From NCBI RefSeq assembly GCF_021462225.1, contig NC_061812.1, positions 50,151,848 to 50,215,847 on the forward strand: DNA of 64,000 nt, given 5' to 3'. The position numbers and the translations under genes are program-made. Every line of letters begins with the position of its first letter. Within the stretch, counting starts at the first letter, position 1. Shown here one piece after another: positions 36,159 to 48,700 of the stretch. The notes under the pieces are model-generated. The model worked only from the letters and a program-made list of their open reading frames with translations, did no database searches and had not been told where the DNA came from. The DNA is from Girardinichthys multiradiatus (Eukaryota > Chordata > Actinopteri > Cyprinodontiformes > Goodeidae).

Positions 36159-39100
36159 GCTGATAGTGGGTGAATGTGGCTCTAGTGGGAAGTTATTTGA
36201 CTCATCAGTATGAGCAGAGAGGACTATATCTAACCTTTGACCTTATGTAGAACTTCATGAGTTAAACATCTCTGACTTCACTGTGACTAAAACTAAACCC
36301 TTCTCTCTGCTACATTTTAATCAAGCCCTTTCATATCTACACCTGTGGGGCTTTATTTCACTGCGGTGAACCCAACACGCTAACGCGCTGTCAGTAATGC
36401 TGCGGCAGTATGGTCCTGGCATCACTTTGTTTCGGTGTCATTGTAGTAAATGGGCTTCAGTAAAATATCTTTGAGGTGGGATGTTGTATCCAAAGAAAAC
36501 TCCATCGTGCAAAAACCCAGATTGTGAGGGACTCTTGGTGGCAGATCCTTCTTAGTAACAGTTGTAATAAACCTGTCTGATTTAAGGAGACGTTTGACAT
36601 CACTAGCTCAGTGGTCCTCTGGTTTACGGAGGCAGATAAGATCAGCTTTTTTAGTTCAGTGGAACCATGAAAAATGGTTCCTCATGTTTGTGTGTTAAAA
36701 TCTTTCCTTTGAGTTGAACAGAGTTAATGAGGCGAGTCTCTTGTCCAAGTCATTTTCACATTGATGCAGAGGGTGCAGGATGTAGGTGGTCTTATGTGTT
36801 CACCATAAACTGTCCTGGTGTCACACCTACACACTTCAGTTCCATGTTTGTGTTCCTCAAAACGTGGTTTTGATGTTAAATTGAGTCACAATCTTTCATG
36901 TCTGCATCATGTGTCTTTTATCCTGCACCACTAAAGTTCCTCAGGTCCGCAGTGGAGTAGAGGTTAACGTAATGTTCTACTTGTTTTTAAGCCTGTGAAG
37001 TTTCCTTTGACAACGTTCCTGTTCCAGTGGAAAACGTGATCGGAGAGGTCGGAGGTGGATTCAAGGTAAACTCTGCTCTGTTTTCAGGTCAACTTTTCTT
37101 TGTTTTTTTCCAGTTGTGATGAATTTCTGCCCTTGTTGGACAGGTGGCCATGAACATCCTGAACTCAGGGAGGTTCAGTATGGGCAGTTCTTGTGCTGGA
37201 ATGATCAAAAAGCTGATGGGTAAAAAGGATGTATGCTTTCAACAGAAGCGGTGTGTGATTACACTTGTTTTGTAAGAGCTTTTTTTTTTTTTTTCTGGCT
37301 TCCTGTAGAGTTGACCTCTGAGTACGCCGCAACCAGGAAGCAGTTTAATAAAAGCCTGAGTGAATTTGGGATGATCCAGGTATGGCTGAGTCTTACCTTA
37401 GTATCTCCTGGTGCTTCCAGTAGCTGAGGTTTAAACAGCATGCTTTTACTTGTTTCTGCAGGAGAAGTTTGCCCTGATGGCCATTAATGCCTTTGTAATG
37501 GAGAGCATGGCGTACCTGACTGCGGGGATGATGGATCGACCAGGAGTTCCAGATTGTTCGTTAGAGGCCGCCATGGTCAAGGTTGGACAGCCAAAAGTTG
37601 TTCATGTTAAAAGCAATGATAGCCAAAGGCATCACAGTGTGTGCTGTGTGGACTGTGTGCAGGTGTTCAGCTCAGAGGGAGGCTGGATTTGTTGCAGTGA
37701 GGCTCTGCAGGTCCTTGGAGGTCTGGGTTATACTAAGAACTACCCCTTTGAGCGCTACGTCCGGGACTGTCGCATCCTGCCCATCTTTGAGGTACGTTGG
37801 CTAACAAGATGTTTGTTTCTTTATTGATGTTTCTGATGAGACAACTAGCTAACCTACCACCCCAAGGAGAAGATTGTATCCTTTAGATGATGTTTAGATG
37901 TTTTTTCTAAGAAGAGTTCCTACGTGTTCCTCATATCCAAATTCAATTCTTTTCCACTCCCATAGTAGCAGATTTCCCAATACATATTTATCTATTTTTA
38001 TAAAGCATAAAACCAAAAGTTCAGGATGGGCGGACAGGGAAATGTTCTCCATGCCATGTCGTTTTTTCTTTCCTTATCCACCAAATACTTCAATGAATGA
38101 TGCGACTTGTGCCGACTGAAGCCTGAACTGTGTGGGCACTAGGAGCTGCTGGGATCAGAGGTCATCAGGTCCCCCTGAGTTGATCAGATACAACATGTGG
38201 TGTCAGTGGGGTGTTAAACACGGTTGTCTCAGGCTGTGTGCACAGGACTGCCCCAGCTCTGGATCACTTGTAGGTGGATTGATTGTGAGGTGGACCACTT
38301 AGAGTGAAGATGTTGTTTCAGTGTGCTTCAAAAATAATTTTGATGACCCACTGTGGAACTGGGATAATTGGATCAATCTCCAATCTGTCAAATTGGTTGG
38401 GAAGTTTTTTTGTGTTGCACAAAACCTGACCAATCACAGAGTATTTGACTGTTTTCTCTCAATGAAGATGAACATTACCGTCATGACAAAACAGAGGTAG
38501 AAAGTAAGCCAAATATTCCTCACAGTTGAGGCTGTGAGAGCATGAAGATTCCCTGCACTGCTGAACAGCAGCTCCTGTTTACCAGGAAAACTGGAACATG
38601 GAAGAATATTTCAGGAAAACTGCAGCGTTAGATCCTTCCATTTCTCTACAGGAGGCTTCATGGTAGTGATAACATGAGCTGTTTCTAGCACTATCAGCCC
38701 CTCTGCTCACTGACTGTTGCTACACTTCTTTATAGTATACTAAAATGATCTTTTAATGTTTTACTAAAAAATGGAACTGTTGGTTTACTTGGTCTGTTCT
38801 ATTCAATTCGGTTTATTTATACAGCGCCATTTCACAACACATGTCGTCTCAAGGCACTTTACAAAGTCAATTCAATCAAATTCTGCAGATTCCAAGTCAG
38901 CAAAAATTCAGATTAAGTTCTTTTCTAAATACCTCAAAATGTGTCATTATTTGCTTCAGCAAAATGGTTTTTCATCAGGCCTAAACTCTGTTTCTTCTTG
39001 TCCTTCATTCAGCTTCTAACAAAAATAAAAAGTAAAATTATTGTAAACCTTTTTTGTTTGATTCACAATCATTTACATTCAGTCTAAAACCAAATGAGAC

Positions 39101-42100
39101 AGAGAACTGGTACAATATGTCCCATATTATTTTAACTTTAAATGACCTATAAATAGTCTTATTGAAATCTAAATATTTTGGATTTGGGCTAAAGCCCCCA
39201 ATGTTTCGAGACCCTAAAAACGCCCCTGTATGTAGCGACAGTGGAGAGGAAAACTCCCTTTTAACAGGAAGAAACCTCCAGCAGAACCAGAACCAGGCTC
39301 AGTGTGAGCGGCCATCTGCCACGACCGACTGGAGGTTAGAGAGAACAGAGCAGAGACACAAAGAGAACAAAGAAGCACTGATCCAGGAGTCCTTTCTATG
39401 GGAAGGAAAAGTAAATGTTAAAGGTTATAGGTCCTTTAGAGGCTTCATCTCGGAGAGAAAGACAGCTAAGCAGATGAACTCAGAGCCAGTTTTCAAGTCT
39501 AGAGTATGAAAGAGAGCACAGCTACAGTACAGACCAAAAGTTTGGACACACCTTCTCATTCAAAGAGTTTTCTTTATTTTCATGACTATGAATATTGTAG
39601 CTTCACACTGAAGGCATCAAAACTATGAATTAACACATGTGGAATTATATACTGAAGAAAAAAGTGTGAAACAACTGAAAATATGTCTTATATTCTAGGT
39701 TCTTCAAAGTAGCCACCTTTTGCTTTGATTACTGCTCCACACACTCTTGGCATTCTGTTGATGAGCTTCAAGAGTTAGTCACCTGAAATGGTTTTCCAAC
39801 AGTCTTGAAGGAGTTCTCAGAGATGCTTAGCACTTGTTGGCCCTTTTGCCTTCATTCTGTGGTCCAGCTCACCCCAAACCATCTCGATGGGGTTCAGGTC
39901 CGGTAACTCTGGAGTCCAGATCATCTGGCGCAGCAACCCATCACTCTCCTTCTTGGTCAAATAGCCCTTACACAGCCTGGAGGTGTGTTTGGGGTCATTG
40001 TCCTGTTGAAAAATAAATGATGGTCCAACTAAACCCAAACCGGATGGAATAGCATGACGCTGCAAGATGCTGTGGTAGCCATGCTGGTTCAGTATGCCTT
40101 CAATTTTGAATAAATCCCCAACAGTGTCACCAGCAAAGCACCCCCACACCATCACACCTCCTCCTCCATGCTTCACGGTGGGAACCAGGCATGTAGAGTC
40201 CATCCGTTCACCTCTTCTGCGCCGCACAAAGACACGGTGGTTGGAACCAAAGATCTCAAACTTGGACTCATCATACCAATGCACAGATTTCCACTGGTCT
40301 AATGTCCATTCCTTGTGTTCTTTAGCCCAAACAAGTCTCTTCTGCTCGTTGCCTGTCCTCAGCAGTGGTTTCCTAGCAGCTATTTTACCATGAAGGCCTG
40401 ATTCACACAGTCTCCTCTTAACAGTTGTTCTAGAGATGTGTCTGCTGCTAGAACTCTGTGTGGCATTGATCTGTTCTCTAATCTGAGCTGCTGTTAACCT
40501 GCGATTTCTGAGGCTGGTGACTCGGATGAACTTATCGTCCGCAGCAGAGGTGACTCTTGGTCTTCCTTTCCTGGGGCGGTCCTCATGTGAGCCAGTTTCT
40601 TTGTAGCGCTTGATGGTTTTTGCGACTGCACTTGGGGACACTTTCAAAGTTTTCCGAATTGTTCGGACTGACTGACCTTCATTTCTTAAAGTAATGATGG
40701 CCACTCGTTTTTCTTTACTTAGCTGCTTTTTTCTTGCCATAATACAAATTCTAACAGTCTATTCAGTAGGACTATCAGCTGTGTCACCTCCTGCACGACA
40801 CAACTGATCGTCCCAACCCCATTTATAAGGCTTGAAATTCCACTTACCTGACAGGGCACACCTGTGAAGTGAAAACCATTTCAGTTGACTACCTCTTGAA
40901 GCTCATCAACAGAATGCCAAGAGAGCAGTAATCAAAGCAAAAGGTGGCTACTTTCAAGAACCTAGAATATAAGACATATTTTCAGTTGTTTCACACTTTT
41001 TTGTTCAGTATATAATTCCACATGTGTTCATTCATAGTTTTGATGCCTTCAGTGTGAAGCTACAATATTCATAGTCATGAAAATAAAGACAAATCTTTGA
41101 ATGAGAAGGTGTGTCCAAACCTTTGGTCTGTACTGTATATCTAGGAGAGACAGGGCCAAGTGAATCATCTGTAGGTGAGCGTTAAGTTGTTGCTGTAAGT
41201 GACCAGCAGGTGGCACTACTGACTTTGTAACATGAAGCTCTTACATGTTTGTTCATTAAATTTTAAAATATTTTCTAGAATGTGTTGCATGTATTTCTAA
41301 GCTGCCAGAAACATCTGAATTGCTCTCTATCCCAGTACACAGCCACCCACACACTGCTGTTTCTCACTGGGTCTGTTCTAAACAATAAACCCAGTAAAGC
41401 TGCTGTTTGTGTCCAGGGGACGAATGAAATCCTGAGGATGTATGTCGCTCTCACTGGAATGCAGTACGCTGGGAAAGTGCTCACTGGAAAAATAAAGTAC
41501 GTATGTAATGTCACAGTGGGGTTCTTAAGTATTCATAGCCCTGGCAGATTTAGGTTTAAACTTATCTTTTAATCTGACCAGCATGTTTGTTCTGACTGGA
41601 AGTAATATAAATGACTTAACCTGAATCTATTAGAACATCTATGGAGGGAGCCAAAGATTAGGGTGGTGGTAAGGAGGCCTTCCAGCATCAAGGACTTGCA
41701 GCTCATCACTAAAGATAAAGACGTAAACAGCAGCTCAGCAGTTAGAAGAAGGATTGGATTGTTGATAAAGATCTTATATTTTTTTTAATATGCTAGTTTT
41801 TGTTAAAGAAATGAAACATATCTGTGAACTGATCATAAATCTGTCTCATCTCCACTCAGAAACAAACTGCTTGGTTGAATAAAAATTCATTTTCATCTAG
41901 TTCTGCCAGTGGTATGAATAATCTTGGGTGACTTATAAATATCCAAGCCTTGGTTGAAAGTAAGGATCTCTCACTCTTGGAATACATTCATTTTGCTTGT
42001 ATGTGTTTAAAAATAATGAGACATGGAGCAGTTTACGGTTCTTCTTCTCTTTATGTCCTGTTTTAATGTCTTCAGTCCATTTAAAAACATTGTTTCAGCT

Positions 42101-42733
42101 GACTGCTGTTGGGCTGAATCACAGCTGCAGGATCAACTGCAACAGATTCTCTCAGTCTCTCTGACTGTGTTTCATATTCAGACCTGAACAGGTCTAAATA
42201 TGACTTTGGACCTCTGATCAACAGTCCAGTTCTGTTTCTCCTTAACCTGGTAAAGATGGTTCTGACATTGTCTCTGGCTCCAGCCTCAGTCCACTTCTTG
42301 TGAAGACCTCCCAAATCCTTGAATGGATTTCGCTGCACAATCCTTTCAAGGCTGTGGTTCTCCCTATTGCTGTTGCACATTTTCCTACCACACTTTTTTC
42401 TTCCACTGAACTTTCCATTGATTATGCTTGGGTACAGCACTGTGTGAACAACCAGCTTTGTGAGCAATGACCTTTTGTGGCTTAGCCTCCTTGTGGAGGA
42501 TGTCAGTACTGTCTTCTGGACATTTGTTCAGCCAGCAGTCTTCCTTATGATTTTGGATTTTTGTTATTTGTAAGCCATAATCAGCGAAGAAATATTACAA
42601 GAAATAAAGGCTTGAAATATTTCACTCATTGTTTAACATATTTAATTTTCTGAAATGAGCGACAGAAAAATGTTGAACGTTTTCACAATATTCATTATTT
42701 TTAGATGTACCTCTATACTCACATGTCCTTCAT

Positions 42734-42770
<37 letters not shown>

Positions 42771-45700
42771 CATGCTCCTCTGTAATGGTCCACCAGGTTG
42801 TAAAGTCATTAGGATTTAAATTAGAGGCTTTGTTTTTTTCCTGCCTTGCAGGGAAATGAAGAAAGGAAATATATTTCTGGCCATGAACATGGCTGGGAAG
42901 AAGCTGAGGACCTCACTGGGAGCATCAGTGGACCTTGGCCTGACAGGAAAGGATGGAGTGGTGCACCCCAGCTTAGAGGTAAAAAGCTGGTTTTCTGCTC
43001 ATTTCTTGGTTTCCAGAACTTCACTAATGATCTGTCTCTGTTTTAAGGAAAGTGCCAAGAAGCTTGAGCAGAATGTAAGCCTTTTTGGGTCAACAGTGGA
43101 GAGCCTCCTGTACAGATATGGAAAGGTAACGTGGCGGATTGCTGGAAAGCAGCTCTCCTCAGGATTCTTGTGCTTTTGAGATGATTTCCTTATTGTTTTA
43201 AATGGATGAACGAATGAGTTGTTTCCTGTTCCTCTCAGCATCAGCTGTTAGACAATTGCTCCGGTCTATTTGTAGAAACTATCAGCTTTCACAACCTCGC
43301 CTCCCCATTTCTGCTTCTAATCTGGTCATTTGCTTGACATGAAAAGGGTCTTCAGAGTCTAGGACCTAAACCTAGGCGCTAATGATTTGCAATGGTTGAT
43401 CCAGTTGTTTCAGGTGTGCATCTTGACGGCTTCAGACCAGAGAACGTGTCCTTAACAGGTGATGTGGACAAGGTAGCAGTGACAATCAAACAGCTGAGAA
43501 GATGAAGTTGCTGCATGCTCTGTCAGCTCCTTTTGGACATGTTGTAGATGACTCTGAGTTCCATGTTAAGCTGATGCAGACTGAAGAAAAATCCCCAGTT
43601 TCCCTGAAGACTTTTATAGTCAGACCATAGAAACTTGTTTCTGTGTGCTGAAGTGTTTGGGGTCAAGGGGTCACTGAAACAGCAGTACAGCACACTCATC
43701 TTGGTGTTGTGTGAGAACGTTGTCCAGGATTTCAGTGTTTAGCTGCTGAAACTCAGAATGGACATCTCCATGCTTCTGTACTTTTCACTTGCTGGGTGGT
43801 CTGATTTCACAGAGTCCTCATAGATGGAGTTGTCTATCTGTGGTGCTACACAAATCACTTATGCTTAAACAAAACTGCATCCAACTCTTTATTTTGTAGC
43901 ATCCCTACAAACTAACAGTCCTGAACAGGCAGGAAGTGTATTAAGGGCAACAAGAAGAACTCAGAGCTCATCATCAGCGTTCTCTATCCGTCTGGACCAT
44001 GAACGTCTCTAACGTCATTGTGGTGCTCCAGGAATTCTCCTCTGTGGTCACGCGTAGTTTATCCCAACATGATGAGAAGTACCACCATCTTGGATCTACT
44101 CTCACTAGTCTTCACTGACTAGTCTCATCCAGCAGTTTCCGACATTTTGCTGATTTTTTGGAAGAAAGCAGCTGGATCACCGAGACGACAGACACTCCCT
44201 GGTTCTATCTGTTCCTTGTTACATGACCAGAGTCAGAGATTGTGCAGTCTGCAGAGGACTGCTGTCTGTTGTCTCATTAAACTCAAACAGACACAAACTT
44301 CAATCATTACATCTGCAACTGCTACATCAGATCTTTCTGGATTAGGCTCGAGGTGCCAGGGAACTTCAAGGTGGCAGTGAGGGGTAAAAATCCAGCATCT
44401 CCAAGTAGTTCCCTTCACTCTGAGAATCCTTTCCATCCTCTAAATGCTTCAACAACATTGATGAGACTTTAGCATCTCCTGGATCTGCTGGACCTTGTTT
44501 TTGTGCTCCAGAATCTGGTTGTGTTGCTGCTCATCCAGGTGAAGGTCTTCTCTGTTGTTGCCCAGAGGTTTTTTGGTTGACTGTAGTCTGCAGATGCAGA
44601 TTAGTGAGACTAACTAATGCCCAGGTCAACATGTTCAACCAACACAGCCTTTTTGTTTTCTTACAGTCACTTAAAGGCCTCGCTGGATGTTGTTGGTCCT
44701 AAAAGCCGTTCAACACCAGCTCCAGTGGTGGAGTGGGTCCTCTATAAAAGGTGGCTGCTTTGCATACAATAACAGAGCAAAACATGGGCTCCCACCACTT
44801 GGCTTCGTTAAGGCCCGCCCAGTTTTTGTCAAAATGCAATTGGTCACTTTTAAAACAGTCAGTCTATGGAAGTTTTTGGGGTAGCTCTTCCTTGCTTCTA
44901 ACCAATGACTGGGTCAGAGACAAATGGATCTCCAGGGACAAACTGCTTTCCTGATTCATTTTAAAGGGACTTACATAGAAAATGTAAATAGCTTAGACTA
45001 AAAAGAGAAGAAGAGAAAAATTAGCACATTGAATGTAAGATTTCTTAAACATAAATCAACATGTGGAGACTTCTCTGAAAGCCTTGAAGGTTCCTCTCTG
45101 CCTCGGAAACATACGAGTTACGTTACGCATTTTCTGATGCATCGTCATCCCTGAACCTCGACTTATTCCTTGTTTTTGGTGTGAGCGGACAAAATCTATC
45201 TTCTCCCCATTTCCTAAGCCTGAAGCTCATTAAATATTTCTGCATATCGGATCTTGGTGCTCTTGGTCCTTTTCTGAGTTGCTAACTAGCGGCAACCTGT
45301 CCGTTTGACATACCCCTGTTAGATTTTCTGGCTCTAAACTATATGTGGCCTTTAAGCACTGCTAACCAGTGTGATTAGGAGGGGGTGAATGTGGGCACAG
45401 TCATGTGGAACCTTCATGTGTCATTTATTTATAGGACTGTATTGTCTTCAGTAGGCCTGTATGATTTGCATTGGCTTTTAATGGGCTGGTCATTGACGAG
45501 GACAGTCTGTCACTGCCCCAAGCAAAGAGCAAGTAGTGTTCTTCTTCATAGGCTCCAAGTGGACTGTGTTAAAACTGCGTTGCCAGTAGAGACCATGTGA
45601 TGGGTCTCAGCTGTGATGATCCGTTGTACATTCAGGGAGATATGCTGTTGGAAAATCTTGTAGTCCAACAATCGAAACGTTTCTTGAGACCTGGCGTAAG

Positions 45701-48700
45701 TTCAATACTGCTCCATGATGCCTAAAACCTAGAGCCAGAAGAGAAGCAGACAGTAGCTACTCACATACATGGTCCAGGTTTGGAATGTTGCTGCTGAGGT
45801 CTGTCATGCAGTGTTTTACCACCCAGCTCCCTCTGGGTTTCCTAGTGTTAAAGTATACAGGAATAGGATCAAATACAACAGTGCCTCACAGTAATACTGT
45901 TTCTTTACCCCCCCTCCTCATGTCAGAGCATAGTGGATGAACAGCTGGTCCTGAAGAGGGTAGCAGACATACTGATCAACCTCTACGCCATGACGGCTGT
46001 CCTGTCCAGAGCCAGCCGCTCCATCAGCATTGGCCTCAGGAATCACGACCATGAGGTGTGTGTGTTACACAGGAGATCGGCTAAATGACAGCTTTCATCT
46101 GGATTCTTTTTAAAGTGGGGCTCTATGTAGATCTTATGAGCAGGTAACATCAGCTGTAGATGGGTCTCTTGAACTTTTCCATATTACAACTACAAACATA
46201 AACGTACACTGCTCAAAAAAAAATAAAGGGAACACTTAAGCAACATACAGGTCCTTCTCAAAATATTAGCATATTGTGATAAAGTTCATTATTTTCCATA
46301 ATGTCATGATGAAAATTTAACATTCATATATTTTAGATTCATTGCACACCAACTGAAATATTTCAGGTCTTTTATTGTCTTAAAACGGATGATTTTGGCA
46401 TACAGCTCATGAAAACCCAAAATTCCTATCTCACAAAATTAGCATATTTCATCCGACCAATAAAAGAAAAGTGTTTTTAACGTCAACCTTCAAATAATCA
46501 TGTACAGTTATGCACTCAAAACGTGGTTGGGAATCCTTTTGCAGAAATGATTGCTTCAATGCGGCGTGGCATGGAGGCAATCAGCCTGTGGCACTGCTGA
46601 GGTCTTATGGAGGCCCAGGATGCTTCGATAGCGGCCTTTAGCTCATCCAGAGTGTTGGGTCTTGAGTCTCTCAACGTTCTCTTCACAATATCCCACAGAT
46701 TCTCTATGGGGTTCAGGTCAGGAGAGTTGGCAGGCCAATTGAGCACAGTGATACCATGGTCAGTAAACCATTTATCAGTGGTTTTGGCACTGTGAGCAGG
46801 TGCCAGGTCGTGCTGAAAAATGAAATCTTCATCTCCATAAAGCTTTTCAGCAGATGGAAGCATGAAGTGCTCCAAAATCTCCTGATAGCTAGCTGCATTG
46901 ACCCTGCCCTTGATAAAACACAGTGGACCAACACCAGCAGCTGACACGGCACCCCAGACCATCACTGACTGTGGGTACTTGACACTGGACTTCTGGCATT
47001 TTGGCATTTCTTTCTCCCCAGTCTTCCTCCAGACTCTGGCACCTTGATTTCTGAATGACATGCAGAATTTGCTTTCATCCGAAAAAAGTACTTTGGACCA
47101 CTGAGCAACAGTCCAGTGCTGCTTCTCTGTAGCCCAGGTCAGGCGCTTCTGCCGCTGTTTCTGGTTCAAAAGTGGCTTGACCTGGGGAATGCGGCACCTG
47201 TAGCCCATTTCCTGCACACGCCTGTGCACGGTGGCTCTGGATGTTTCTACTCCAGACTCAGTCCACTGCTTCCGCAGGTCCCCCAAGGTCTGGAATCGGC
47301 CCTTCTCCACAATCTTCCTCAGGGTCCGGTCACCTCTTCTCGTTGTGCAGCGTTTTCTGCCACACTTTTTCCTTCCCACAGACTTCCCACTGAGGTGCCT
47401 TGATACAGCACTCTGGGAACAGCCTATTCGTTCAGAAATGTATTTCTGTGTCTTACCCTCTTGCTTGAGGGTGTCAATAGTGGCCTTCTGGACAGCAGTC
47501 AGGTCGGCAGTCTTACCCATGATTGGGGTTTTGAGTGATGAACCAGGCTGGGAGTTTTAAAGGCCTCAGGAATCTTTTGCAGGTGTTTAGAGTTAACTCG
47601 TTGATTCAGATGATTAGGTTCATAGCTCGTTTAGAGACCCTTTTAATGATATGCTAATTTGGTGAGATAGGAATTTTGGGTTTTCATGAGCTGTATGCCA
47701 AAATCATCCGTATTAAGACAATAAAAGACCTGAAATATTTCAGTTAGTGTGCAATGAATCTAAAATATATGAATGTTAAATTTTCATCATTACATTATGG
47801 AAAATAATTAACTATATCATAATATGCTAATATTTTGAGAAGGACCTGTAAAGCCAGGGCTACAATGGAATGGTTTAAAACAAAACATATTCATGTGTTA
47901 GAATGGCCCAGTCAAAGTCCAGAAGTAAACCCAATCGAGAATTCATGGCAAGACCTGAAAGCTGCTGTTAAGAAACGCTCTCCATCTAATCTGGCTGAGC
48001 TTGAGCTGTTTTACAAAGAAGAATGGGCAAGAATTTCAGTAGACTAGACGTGCAAAGCTGGTAGAGACATACCCTAAAAGACTTGCAGCTGTAATTGCAG
48101 CAAAAGGTGGTTCCACAAAGTATTGAATCAGGGGGGCTGAATACTTTTGCACAATGCCCTTTTCAGTTTTTTACTTGTAAAAAAAATAAATCATGTATAA
48201 TTTCTGTTCCACCGAACAATTGTGTTTGGTCTTTCACATAAAATTCCAATAAAATATATTTATGTTTGTGGTTATAATGTGACAATATGTGGAATGGTTC
48301 AAGGGGTATGAATACTTTTACAAGCTATTGTATAAAGCTGTGAGGATGCATTAGAACAGGGGTGGGCAACTCCAGGACTGGAGGGCCAATGTCCTTCATC
48401 TTAGAATTGTTCTTGATCAGGTTCTGCACAGGCCCAGCACTGAGCCATACGTTTGATTCAGGTGTGTTGGACCAGGGACACCGACCCCTGAGGACTTGAG
48501 TTCCCCTCCCCCGCTTTAGAAACAGATCAACAGTAATTATGTTTTTCTTTAGTTTAGACACAGAGCTGTAAGAAAATACAGGGGTTGGACAATGAAACTG
48601 AAACACCTGTCATTTTAGTGTGGGAGGTTTCATGGCTAAATTGGACCAGTCTGGTAGCCAGTCTTCATTGATTGCACATTGTACCAGTAAGAACAGAGTG

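Noticed and set aside
42081..42467. 128-codon minus-strand frame as a host gene
   Set aside because: It contains Tc1 transposase scraps and lies in an acad9 intron.
36127..42767. TG runs as CRISPR-like or regulatory arrays
   Set aside because: They are plain dinucleotide microsatellites without spacers.
44736..44750. TATA-like ctataaaaggtgg as a promoter
   Set aside because: It is inside acad9 intron 15 with no coding exon downstream; a chance match is likely.
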